64,000 bases of DNA from Euglena gracilis (lineage: Eukaryota > Euglenida > Euglenophyceae > Euglenales): positions 65,860,257 to 65,924,256 of the forward strand of contig CP154956.1 of the NCBI GenBank assembly GCA_039621445.1, written 5' to 3'. The position numbers were made by a program, and so were the translations under genes. Shown piece by piece: positions 46,101 through 57,700 of the stretch (positions within the stretch are counted from its first letter, which is position 1; the number at the start of each line of letters is the position of its first letter). The notes beneath the pieces are model-generated. The model worked only from the letters and a program-made list of their open reading frames with translations, ran no database searches and was not told the origin of the DNA.

Positions 46101-49100
46101 CCCCCTTTCCTTCCTCAGATGCATGGATGGCACATAGCTGCCAGTAGTCGTGGCGACCTACTAGTCGTTCGACTAGCCAGTTGCCCTATCGACTAGTTGG
46201 TCAATCAGTTGACCAACTAGTTTGCACAGGGGGGGGGGGACTGGCTAGAGGACCAACTGGCCAGTCAGCTGACTAGGTCAAATAGTCATGTAAGCCACGC
46301 AAATGCCTTAAGCAGCTTCAGCACTTTAGGTGCGATGCCCCCCCCCCCGGATCGAACGCTCTTTTCGTCAGACGTCCAGGGATGACCACAAAATAAATCC
46401 CAGCACAATGCACAGAACTCCTATTCCGGAAATTTGATGCTGAAAATAGAATCCCAGTTCCCAATATCACTCAGTGCTCAAATCCCGAAATTTTGAAACT
46501 TTTTGTTCACCTGGGCATGCAAAAATTCATGGCTACATGGCTGCAGAAGGGGTTTTGTTAATTTTGGGCCCTCAAACAGTTGCTTACCGTGGCTTTTCTT
46601 CACAGCTTTTTTCATTAGGGAATTTTTGAATTTTTTAAGTCATAGAGTTTCGAGGGAGTTTAATTTTGACATGATACATACGAATGGCCAGTCGATCGGG
46701 AGGCGAGAATAATGGGTCGACTAGAAGTTGGCCATCTAGTCTGACCGACTGGTCAGTCAACTAGCCAGTACCCCCCCACTGTGACCTGGAAGGCTCCAGG
46801 GGAGCCTTCCAGCTGGGAAAATCCGGCACAGAATCCGAAGACCCAGTTCGGACCCAGGTCCGCTGGGTCCGGGTCTTTGCAATGCAACGCTGTCCAAACC
46901 CCAGCCCGCCCACTCCCAGCATCCATCCGGTCACCCCCTCAGGCATGAGGAACCACCAGCCTGGCCCCAGCCACCCAAGAGGCACGCCCGGAGGCCGGGG
47001 AGGCACTCAGCCTGGGCGGAACCCTGCGGGGGACGAGGGGGACACGGCAAGCTGCGGCACAGTTGTGGCATAGCGCCAAAAAAAAGCAGGCAACCTTCTG
47101 CTGTGGGTCTGTCCGCCATCCAAAGAATCACACCCACCGCCGGGATCAACAAGTCGGATTGCGGTGAGCCCGGGTGTTTGCGAGCCGTGCTCCTGGTGGA
47201 GACGCATGCGAAACAAGCACGCGTGGAGGGGGGCACGCCTTCCACGTGGTCCACTGTGCCGGTGATGGTGGTCCCGCGGTACGACGGCGCGGCCAGCACC
47301 AAGTCCCCCCGCCGGAGGCCGCCGCCCCAGAGGCGCCCGCACACCCGCACGCCGGGGCCGGGGATGGCGGCCCACACCCGGGCGACGGCGAGCCGGGCCG
47401 GGGGCTTCGGGTCCCGTGGGATGGCCTGCGGTGGCGGGCGCATGGCGGCCAGAACAGGCGTCTTTTTACCAACCCCGGGGGGGGGGTGCCTTGTGCTATG
47501 GGCCCACAGCAGGCACACCCCCCTGGGGGGTCGGTTTTGGAGCCTGGTGCCTGCCGCCCCAGTCAGTTTTCCTTTGAAAATGGCCATTTCCAGGGGGTGT
47601 GCTGTAGCAACCCAAAACCCTACCCCCCCCCCCCGGGGGGTCGAAAGTGCCCTACCCCTCTTCCTTAAAAAGAAGCCTGGGCCGGAACCACCGACCCCAA
47701 AGGCTCCAAAACATGGGAGCAAGCTTCTGCGGCCAACACAACAGTTTGCGGAGGCAACTGCGGGCTGGAACTCAGCGCGCACCTCCAGCTGCCGCAGCGT
47801 GGCGGGGAGGCTCCACGTGGCGAGGTCGGCGGCCCAGACGCGGTGGGGGGGGAACGGATCGCCAGCTGGCAGGGTGGGCGGCAGGGTGGGCGGCAGGGCG
47901 GGCGGCAGGGCGGGCGGCAGGGCCTCGGCCGCCGCCCCGACGGACACGAGGAGGACCCCGGCACAGCCAGGATGGGGACCCGGCTGGCCCGGACAAGGAG
48001 TCCGGCCGAGATTCGCTCAGCGGCTCGGGGAGGGTCTGGTCGCACGGGCCACAACTATTGGAGGCACGGCAGTGACCCCTGCCCCAGGAAGGAATCGCCC
48101 AGGATACATGAGACTCATCGACCCCCCCCCCCCAGGGTGCAACAGAGGTCTGCACTCACCGTTGGTGGGCCGAAAACCCTTTTTCCGGGGTTTGGTTGAC
48201 TCGTTTGGGGATTTTGGGTGGGTTTGATCCGAGGCCAATTTCCATTGAAGTGGTCATTTTCAGGCACCTGGCACGTTCAAAGCTTGTGTCAAAGCACCAC
48301 CCACCCCAAAACCGGATCCCCGCAGGTCGAAAGTTCCCCCTTGTCCACTGTGAAAAGGCCTGGAGGTATGAGACTCCCTTAATCTGATGTCTAGCTGTAA
48401 CCGCCTGCTCCCCTCAGGTCCCACATGGGTTGGTTGAGGCGGTGAAGCTGTGAAGAATAGTCCCCGTGGCCAGTCACGGCAGCCAGCCAGAGCCCAGTCC
48501 AAAGCATGGGCCAGTGCCACTTCCTCCCCCAGTGGGCCCCACCGCGCGGGCTGGCCAGCCTCCGCCGCCCACACCGCCACCAGCGCATAATCTGCCGCGG
48601 AGATGTCGCCAGGCACCGGCCATCAGGAGCAAAAAAAAAAACACATGCGTCCTCTTCAGCATTTTTGACAGCGGGGCCTGGACGTAGCGGGGTAGCCGGC
48701 TGGGCCAGCGCGAGAGTTGCGCCGTTCCCTGCCATTTCCCTCTGCTGCGTCGTGGCTCGACCTCTCACACTGTGCAGGAGTGGGGAGGTTGCAGGTGGAC
48801 CTTGCCTCTGAGCAGCCGCCAATCCTGTGCCCATCCTGAGGCCAAAGGCGGAAACAGGGTTCGATGTCAGGGAAGGGTGGAGGATCAGATCCCCCCATCA
48901 CAACAACAGCACAGTCCGGGTGACCAAGCCCAGCACCAAACAGCGGGCTGAAAAATTGTACCCCAAAAAAATCGGCCAATTGTGCCATTTTAGGCACCTT
49001 TGGGGCGAAAAATTTGTCAATGATGCAAAAAATTTTCAGCGCAAAGCGCCGGAAGGAAAAGTTTGAATTTTGGGGGGTCCCGACAGGGATTCCCACAAAT

Positions 49101-52100
49101 TCGTGCTGACGACCCTTGATTCTGGTTCGTGATCAATCGTAATTGTTGATGGCACCAAAAAAAATCCAGTTTCTCATTTTCCTTGGCAAAAAAATACACA
49201 TGTATAACACAAGACAGTTTTGTGGTATTTTGCAGCATTCCACAGGAATTTGAGAGGATTTGCAGAAATCAACAAAATTTTGCAAAAATCGATCACTTCT
49301 GAAAGATGGTGCAGATGCCCAGGTCAGGCTCGATTTTATTTGGCAGAGTTCCATTGTCAGCAACTTTGGGTTATTTCTGTCCATTTTTTCCATCTTGGCC
49401 AGTTGTCAATCATTTTCCAGCATCGGGCCATTATTGTCCATTTTGGCCGCTTTCACCAATTTTGGAATGGAGATAGATTTTTGCCTTGTTTCTGCAGTCC
49501 TCCTTCTTGAGCCATTCGTTCAAACGTGTCCTCACAGCATACCTTGTTGCAGTCACTTCAGGAGGCAAATTTCATCTATTCGTCCCAATTATCATGAACG
49601 TTTGCCAGCAGCTATCATTCTGCTCAGGCTTCAACAAAATAATCAATTATCAACCAATACAGTGCAATATTCTGCAGCATGCCGGCTTGAACCAGCCACT
49701 TGTTCTCCAAATCCACACGCTTTTTCATCAGGAATAGAACAGTTGAGGAGATGGGATGATAGAGGCAGGAGGGCAGAAAGGAGAGCATGGGAAAGAGGGC
49801 AGCAGAGAGCAAAGGGCAAAAAAAGAGAGTAATAATTATCAAATCTTGTCCATGTTTGTTTGTTTTCCCCTTTGGGGAAAAACAATAATATAATCCTTGA
49901 TGGTTTCCATAAATGGGAGAAAATCATTCATAATTATTTGTGTTTGCGGTCATTTGTGATTGTTTGTGATTCTTCGTGATTTTGGAAAATCCCCAAAATG
50001 CACTGGTTCGTGATTATGTGCGATTATTCATGGCAGTCATTTGTGAGAATCCCTGGGGGTCCCAGGTAACCGCCCCCGGGTCGGTCCGGACCCCCTTGGC
50101 AGGTGGGGGGGGGGGTTGGACTCCCCACTCCAGTCCAGGAGGGGGGGGACACCAGGTAAACCCCCCCCACCTATAAACCCCCCCCTCGGGCCGACCAACC
50201 AAACCGGGACCTATAAACCCCCCCCTCCGGGGAAGAAAAATGAAAGCCGCCAGGGACGATTTTTCGGCCGCAAACCACCTAAAAACTGATTTTTTGGCAA
50301 TTTTTTGACACTTACCATCATCAAAAATGCCATTTTTGACCAAATTTGCCAAAAATTGTCAATTTTGGGGGGTTTCGGGGTCATTTTGGGGGGTCGGATT
50401 TTCACCAATAATTCCGGGACCTATAAACCCCCCCACCTATAAACCCCCCCCCCTTCGGCCGACCAACCAAACCGGATCATTTAAACCCCCGGAGGTTTAT
50501 AGGTGGGGGGGGGTTTGCTGTGTGGTGCTGAGTCCTTTGCCTGTCTGATGGTGCCATGAGGCAGCGGATGTTTGAAGCATGTAGTTGCCGGTGGACCTGT
50601 ACAGGGTGAAGGTACCTAGGGCTTCAATTTAGGTCCCCGGTGATTTCCTTTGATTGGCCACCACTTTGCAGATATTTGAATTTTTTGATTTTTTGACCCC
50701 AAAATGGCTCAAAAACGGCTAAATCGAAACAGGCCAAATGTACAATATATGAAGTTGGACGGCCTGGAAATGGCCATAACTCGAGTTGGGGGAAAAGTAA
50801 AGCATGGTTGGATAGGGCATTCCAAGGGCTCCAATTATGGTCTGCAGACATTTCCTTTGATTCTGCTTCGTTGTCGAAATTTGGGGGGGGGGATCGATTC
50901 TTTGACCAAACAGCTCACCTCAGCGAAAGGGCAGAGTCAAAACTGGGGCGAGGGGGTTAGTTAATCCTACCCAGTCTGCAGTTTGGATCCCTTATTGGCT
51001 GAATAACTGGGGCCTGGGGGGAAGTCGGCGGTCAAACGGAGGCGATTCGGAAAGCCCGGATCCAGTGGCTCGTGATTGGATCCCGACGACTGAAAAAATT
51101 TAACCCCAGGAACAGGTCCAGGGCAGGCTTTTGCTTAAGGCCCCGGGGGGGGGGGGGGGCCCTGGCTAGCCAATCGGGTAGACACTGGAAAAAATGGACT
51201 AGCTAGACCCCCCTCCCCCAAGGGGGGGGGGTCCGGGGGTCCCCCCAACTGGAAAAAAAAATTTTCCTCCGGCGCTGGCGCCGAGGTGGAAATGAGGTTT
51301 TTAATAGGTTTTTGGCTGATTTTGTTTCAAAAATTCCCAGAAATGGCCAAAAACGGGCATTTTTGGCCATTTGGGGGGGGGTCCCAAAAAAAAGTTCCGG
51401 CGCTTAGCAGAAGCAGAAGCCTGGTCCAGGGGCATGGTGATGCCGCGGTTCTCATCACCAACCCCCACCCTTTCCCGGTGGTTAATCTAATCTAATCCCC
51501 ACAGTTACTCTAAACTGATAACCAGGGCAGGGTCTCCAGAGCATGGGCGCAGCTCTGGACGGGTGCCAGGGGGCAGCCACAGCAGCTCATAGCGGACCCC
51601 CGGCAGCCGCGCCACGACGCAGTGGCCCTGCGGCAGGGACGGCGGGAGGGCGGCCACCACGCGCCGCTGCGCCGCGGGGCAGCCCAGCAGCACCAGCACG
51701 ACGCAGGCGGGGCTGTCCATCCCGCCGGTGGGAGCCGTCAGCCACGGGCGCCGCGGGGCCCGGCGGCCTTCATCGGCGGGAGGGGAGCGGTGCCCTCCTG
51801 CGGCGTGGGGGCGGAAGGCACAGCGCGGAGGTGACGCGTGGGAGCTCCCGGTGGCCCTTCCTAAGCTCAAAGGCAGGTGGTTTGGACCCCAGGCTTGAAC
51901 TTTTGGCCTCGGATCCCGAAGGAAGTGATGCTGGTGGCATGGGGAGGACAGGTGTGCCGGGGTGCGCCGTTTCGGAATTAGTGAGGCACTGCAGACGATA
52001 CGTGAGTGCACTGATGTGCAATTCCTGCCAGACTCTTGTCCAGCGTTGCAGAGGCCATACGTTTTGTTTCCATCAGATGAAAACCTGCAAAAAAAGAGGA

Positions 52101-53900
52101 TGCCGGACAGGACAGGAAGGCCCATCAGAAGCCCCATGAGTGCGGTGAACCCGGGCCACCACAACAGGCACAGCTTCTGGCAATGCCGACAACATCGCTC
52201 TGCGTCCCCAGGCAGACCGCAGGCAGCACAAGGGATCCCCTCAGTTGTGGGCGGCCCGGTTGTGGGGGTGGACGAAGTTGGGGTCAAAGTCATCGCTGTG
52301 GGGGTCCGCCTTGCAGGTGAGGGTTGCGCCGCCAAAGGGCGGCGGGGGTCCGTCGGGTTCGCTGCCGGGGCGCCGCAAGCGCCGCAGGATGGCCGCCCGC
52401 TGCCCCGCCGTGGCCGGCAGGGGCTGCCCACAGGAAGCCCTCGTGTGGCTCTCGCCCCGACTCATCGGCTGGGGGGGGGGGGGTTGCTGTTGATTGTCCA
52501 ACCGCCCCCCCCCCAGATGGGCCCACCCATCCCACCCCTCCCAGACAACACCAGTGGGTGCCATTACAACGGTTAAACTGACCCCCCCCCCGGGTGTTGT
52601 TAGAGGCGCACTCTCAAAAGCATTTCGCCTGGAAATGCCTGCCCACCAGGATGCTATTTGGGCGGCAGAGTTCATCTCTCTGGGGGGGGGGGGGTTGAGG
52701 ATTCCTGGGTCCTGCTGGTGGTCAGGCAGGGCTGCAGAGGGGCGTTCATGTGACGGCCGCTTGGGGGCTGGCCCTGAGACAAAAACCCGGGCCCTCCTGA
52801 CCCAGCCAAGGAGTCCACCCACGGCGCATGCGCGGTTGACAAGGTCCCTTGGCTGCTGGGTGATGGGGTAAAGCACCACTCCCAAACACCAGGGAGGGGC
52901 CCGATGTTTACTGAAGCCACAATAGAAAGCCATGTCGCGCGTCGCGGACATGAGCTAGGCACACCTTCGTCTGAGGCGTCCAACAAGCGACGTCGACTTT
53001 GGGGGCTGGGGGTACCAAAGAGACTGAACTGGGAGGAGGGTGCGGTATCCCACACCTCCGCTGCGGTACAGGGGCCCCGCGGCCGAACCGACCCCGGCCC
53101 GGACGTCTCTGACACTCCTGCCGCTGGCAGATGCAAAAAAATACAGATGAAAGGGGACTGTGGGGACATTCCATGGGTCCCACACAACACAACCGTGAGA
53201 GGGTGAAAGGCATGGCCAACGCTCTCCATCCACTACACAAAAGCCCTGGTCTGGCCCGGCGGGGGTGGGGCCACAAGGCGGCTCCACTGCCCCAGCCAGA
53301 ACGTTGTGTAACGCCGAAACCTGTTGGGTCCAAAGCTGGCGGGCGGCGGGCTGTCCTCCCTCTGGAGAGGAGGCAGGCCCGAGCCCGGGTCGAACCGGAC
53401 CCGAAGCTGCAAATGGGACCAATAAGTCAGCCCAACCCAACCAAACACTGGGGCCTCGCAGCCATTTTTGCTGGAGCTTTGCCCATTGTCCACCCATTTT
53501 TTGACGCCATCGGAGCCAGAAATAACTAGGGGGCAGTCGATGGCAAAGCGCCCGAGACTGGAACGGGGCTGCAGGCTGGTGAGCCTCACCAACAGTGGCA
53601 CCTCCTTCGGCACAAGCAACGTTCTGGCCCCAGCCCACTGCCTCAGGCCGTCGAGCAGGCTGCCGGCCGGCCCGGGTGGGGAGGCCGGGGTGGGCCCGAG
53701 GGGGAGGGAGGGGGGCGGCGCCAACGGCGGCCGGGCCTCCCCAGGCAGCTCCAGTTCGAACTCCGCATCCGGCGGGGTGGAGGGGGCGGCGGGCGGGGCC
53801 GCTGCGGAAACGACGGCAGGCGGAGGCGGGCGATTCCCCCTGCGAGCCAACACCCTGCAGCGGCGAACCAGTCGCAACATGCAATCCAGTAACGTCCAAT
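43115..53900 (-). CDS. Degenerate translational GTPase-like protein (EF1A/eRF3/HBS1/Ski7 superfamily)
   Basis: Exons run from about 53.9 kb downward. Best-supported blocks: 51560-51797, 48480-48612, 47775-47950, 47238-47410, 45759-45835, 45265-45450, 43478-43605 and 43115-43336. Domain II reads VCGRLWGGGLRRGDLVLA. A GAYVDLTVA / TVKHLRP stretch matches the next strand pair. Domain III has GTLAVGQGLLLCAHTARVSV, and the C terminus has GRFVLFQAGRVAAAGHIQTV. These follow the order of EF1A/HBS1 proteins. The G domain is abnormal: the P-loop position reads GCPAAQRRV and the DAPGH position reads LPPGT, so nucleotide binding seems lost, as in Ski7-like adaptors. A 73-aa last exon (VTVQLCLRRLPWDVV) extends the C terminus. 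The 5' exons (about 53570-53880 proline-rich; 53050-53130; 52250-52460) and the start are uncertain. Confidence 0.55.
44015..44946. mobile_element. 932-bp TIR element with 8-bp target duplication
   Basis: TTTGCAAC lies at both flanks (44007-44014 and 44947-44954). The inner ends are CAGGGCGTCGCTTAA (about 44022) and, inverted at the right, CAGGACGTCGCTCAA. The interior has G runs, TTATAACGACCC-type repeats and the CTGGAAAAAGGCTGCTGGCTGG text shared with 7566-7976. It lies in an intron of the GTPase-like gene. Duplication length and CAGGG ends fit hAT-type elements. The left end carries about seven extra bases before CAGGG. Confidence 0.6.
46148..46768. repeat. CTAG/GTCGACTAG-rich degenerate repeat with hairpins
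   Basis: Two clusters (46148-46285 and 46684-46768) of GACTAG, CCAGTC and AGTTGG words. One perfect hairpin, CTAGTTGGTCAA with TTGACCAACTAG, is at about 46193-46220. It lies in an intron of the GTPase-like gene. Confidence 0.7.
47460..47680. repeat. Dispersed intronic repeat related to 960-1110
   Basis: It shares CCTTTGAAAATGGCCATTTC-like and AGGGGGTGTGCT(A/G)TAGCA text and then a C/G run with 960-1110. A weaker relative follows at 48240-48340. Confidence 0.6.
50154..50519. repeat. Inverted-repeat unit AAACCCCCCCCACCTATAAAC
   Basis: The left end is AAACCCCCCCCACCTATAAA, and its inverse TTTATAGGTGGGGGGGGGTTT lies at 50498-50519. Internal direct copies occur near 50190 and 50415-50475, each followed by GGCCGACCAACCAAACCGG. 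It may be a small transposon or an intron end pair. Confidence 0.6.
50745..50890. repeat. Dispersed repeat ending in a G run
   Basis: TGGCCATAACTCGAG, GGCATTCCAAGGGCTCCAAT, TTTCCTTTGATTC and CGAAATTTGGGGGGG recur in the same order at 21365-21495. A shorter form is at 32815-32890. Confidence 0.6.
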
Positions 53901-54712
53901 GCACGGTTCCACATCCGCCACCCACCGCACGCGACGCCTCGGAGGTTGAGGACAGCAGGACAATGGAAACCGCTCACACCGGCCACGAGCGAGGTCGGAA
54001 TGGAGGTGTTTCCTTCTGGTAGCTCAGCTTTTGGACCGAGCGGATGGTGTCAGGCCTTCTGGTCCCTTTTCCGTGTGTGTCCAAAAAAAAAAAACGATAC
54101 TGGCTAGAATTCGCACGGAGTGGGAGAATAACTTCACTGAGAGGGATGGTTTGAAAAAGATGGTTTGGTTTATATATAAAAAACCAGCAAGAATTTGTTA
54201 GCAGTTTTGAAATTTCGAGGCTCGAAATATGCATCACCGCCAAACTCCCACCTTAAAAGCAACAAAGTTGGTTGAGATAAACATAACCACCACCAACACA
54301 TGAGAGGTCATCAAATAATGGGGGGAGGGGTGTCGAATGAACCACCATTACATGGGCAGAAAAGTTTGCAGTTTGCATTGTCCACGGTGTTGAAACCGAT
54401 CCATCAAAGGCCTGAGTGGGAGCCGAACTCCTTTGTAAGGCTGCCAAAATGGAAGCTATGCTGGTGTGGGGACGGAGTGGTGGGTGGATGGGTCAGGGAT
54501 CAGTTGAGCCCTCCACCAGTGCACAGCTGGTAGCACTCCAGGTCTCGCGCATCGTACCCGTCCTCGGGGGCAGGGTGGGGGGTCACTTCTCAGCAACTTG
54601 TTGTCGGTGCTTTTCTGACCACTCTCTGGCCACTGCGAACCATGTTGTCTGGGAATGAAAAAAAAAATAAAACCTTGTCTGGCAGTAGAAACTATCCCGG
54701 CATCCATTTGTC
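53901..54712. other. Intergenic region between MCM9 and the GTPase-like gene
   Basis: No supported gene. The start of the GTPase-like gene may lie in its left part. Confidence 0.4.
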
Positions 54713-57700
54713 TTATTCGTAGGTGAAAAGAGGGTTCTGAGGCAGTGAACCGATCCCTTGGCAGTGCGCAGGGCTGGGCGGCGGCCGAGGCGTCCCAGTC
54801 CGAAGCGGAGAGCTCGCAGCCCATAAATCACGCCCACCGTCCGTCTGTGGGCCACGGAACAGCAAGTGGAGTGTGGCTTTTCTGGCACTTCGTGGATTAC
54901 AGGTGCAATGCAGCAGCGTCCATCCAGTAAGAGTAAGCCATGGCTGGACCAGTCACTGTGTAGCATGCTGTGCGCACGCACACACGCACACACACACACG
55001 CGCGCGCGCACGCACGCACGTACACACACACACACACACACACCGGGGCCAGGCCCTCCCCTGAGGCTGTTAGGCGCAGGGCTTGCAGCACGAGGCACTC
55101 CTGCTCGGCATAGTACGTGTCCGGGTCGGCGGGGAAGACGGTGTGCAGCGCGCTGTCCCGCTGGAAGAGCCGGGCCACCGAGGTGCTGCCCTCCATGGCG
55201 ATGACGGCGACCACTGCGTCCTGGCGGGTCACCTCAAGTCGGAACATGAGTCGGGCGTGGGCCTGGGCCAGGCGGGGCCAGGGGCTGGGGGTCTGGGCCA
55301 CGCTTTGGAGCTTTGACTCCTTTATGCGTGCAGCACCACAAAAAAAAACCAGATATCTGCCGCTGGTGTGGTGTTTCGACCCCCAGGTCTGCTGGCTGCT
55401 CTGGCTGAACAAACTTGTGAGGGGTTGTGGGGTCTCCGTCCCCGTTTGACAGGCCTGGTGTTTTGGGGTCCCCGTCCCTTGGTTTCCTGTGGGCTGGCCC
55501 CTCGGGGCTGCCTGGGGTTGCGGTCCCCGTCCCCATATGGCAGCGAACCGCCATACTCTGCCCCAAGTGTGTTGCCCCCTGCACAGGTTTTTAAGGACCG
55601 GGGGGTGGGGGGTTGGCACCCACACACCCACCCACCCAACCCTGGCAAAAATGAGACGTTAGAGGCCCCGGGGCCTTTAACCGCATGGCTGCAATGCCAC
55701 GGACGCGTTGAACAAACTCCTGGGGCGTACCAACTCTCCCCTTCATTTTCCCCAGAGTTCAAAAAAAATACACACAAGAACAACATCATGCAACAATAAA
55801 TACTTCTACTCCAAATATGAGCCCATATAAAAACTAAACACCAAAAAACCGACACCTCACATCTCTGAACAAGTTGGCTTCCCACTGCAAACAACAGGAC
55901 TATGGCAAACCACCAAAGCACCATCACGTTCCAACTCGCCCCTGGGCGGACCAGGGACTCCAGCAGGCGGATGGTCGTGCGGGCTTGATTCCAGTCAAGG
56001 GACAGCCTCCGTCCAGAACAAAAGCAGCTCCTCCCCATCGAAATGGAAAGGACCCGAGCCGCAATGGGTTGCACAAGCAGAACAACAATTTTGGGTGTGG
56101 TTTGACAGAAGCTCCTTGGCAGGGTGATGAACGGATTGGGGGGGGGGGCAAGACACCACGAAGCGCCCAAGGTTTATGACAAGTGATGGAAATTTTTATG
56201 GAAACTGATCAGTTTTTGGAAGAGTGGAAGTGACTCGACCTCCCCCCCTAAAAAAAAGTATGGCTCACCCAGATTTACCTAGGCTGTTGGAAGGGGTGGC
56301 TCCCCTCGGGGGGGGGGGGGGGGGCAAAAACCAGTCCGTCACTCTGAAAACCCCAATAACCCGCCCTCCGGGAGGGGTCGACCAGAGAGTAAGTGATTTG
56401 TATACGGTGTACGGTTTGAGCAATGCCTTGCGTGCGGTCATCCTGCTGGCGCTGGAGCTCGTAGTAGCGGGTGAGCACTGTTTCCGCCTCCGGCGTCGGG
56501 AAGAGGCAGAGAGCCAAGAGACAGGTCTCCAAGCAGGGGTTTTCTGAAGAACCCCCAGGGGGGGGGCCGCAGGCCGGCTGGAAAAAGGTGCTGGTTGGAA
56601 AAAAGGTGCTGGCTGGACCCTAGGGGTTGGGGGGGGGGGTCCAAGGAGGCCGTTCAAACCCCGCTGGCAGCTGGACCCGGCGGCTACCCAAAACATGCCC
56701 AAAAAAGCCCAAATCTAGCTGGGTTGGAATTTTCCAGCCAAAATTTAGGTATAAAAAAAAATACCGAAAGCCACACAAAAAGACCATTTTTGGCCATTTT
56801 TAGCCCCGTTTTCCTTTTTTCTTCGCGCCAAAACATTTTTTCGGTCCAGTCTGGCTTCGCCGGGCTGGCCCGAGCTTTATTTCAGTGGACCCCCGAGGGG
56901 GGGGGGGGTCCGCAACCCAGCTGGGAGGTGCTGGCTGCAAAGGTGCTGGCTGGCTGGACCCCCCACGAAGGTAGGGTCCCCTCTGGCTTAAGAAACCCCC
57001 TGTCTCCAAGGCACCCCACCCATCTCCAATGCATGTTGGCCTTCCACAGGCCAAAATGTACAATCCATCATTAACTTTTTATATTCTTTCATATTTTTTT
57101 AATTGGCAAATTTTTGCTCAAAAAGTGCCAACAATGGCATTTTGGCCAATTTTTGGCCGATTCTGGGTGCAATATTTTGAAAATGAAAATGAAAATAAGA
57201 ATTTGTGGCACAATTAAAAATAATTGCAAATTAAAAAGAGCTCAAAATGACACAAAATACCCCTACATCAAGGTATTGAATGATCATCTTCTCCCCCCCC
57301 CCAGGGTATTGAGTGAGTGGGGAGGAGGGGGGGGGGGGTCTGGACATCCCCTCCCCTTCCCAGATGGGGAGGGGGAGGGGATGCAATTTTATTTCGCATG
57401 GGAACCTCCCCATGCGCCAAAAAAAAATTCTGGCGCAAAGCGCCGGAAGCTTCCTTGGGGTTTGAATAAAGCCCAAAAATTGCGTTTTTTAACTCTGTTC
57501 TTTTTCAAAACCCCGCAAAAAAAAATTGCATCAAAAATTTCATCTTTTTCAGTGTGAAGCGCCGAGAAAAAAATGTTTGGTTCTTCGGGGACCGGACCCC
57601 TCCCCCTCGGTCTGAAGGGGGCAACCCCCCCCCTAATGGTGCTGCGGGGCCAATAGAGTCGCGGGTCCAAATAGTGTTGCACCTCCCGCTGGATGAAGCG

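Noticed and set aside
43115-48612. GTPBP1/2 identity for the GTPase-like gene
   Set aside because: The C-terminal blocks have some similarity, but domain II and III wording fits EF1A/HBS1 better and the G-domain motifs are absent.
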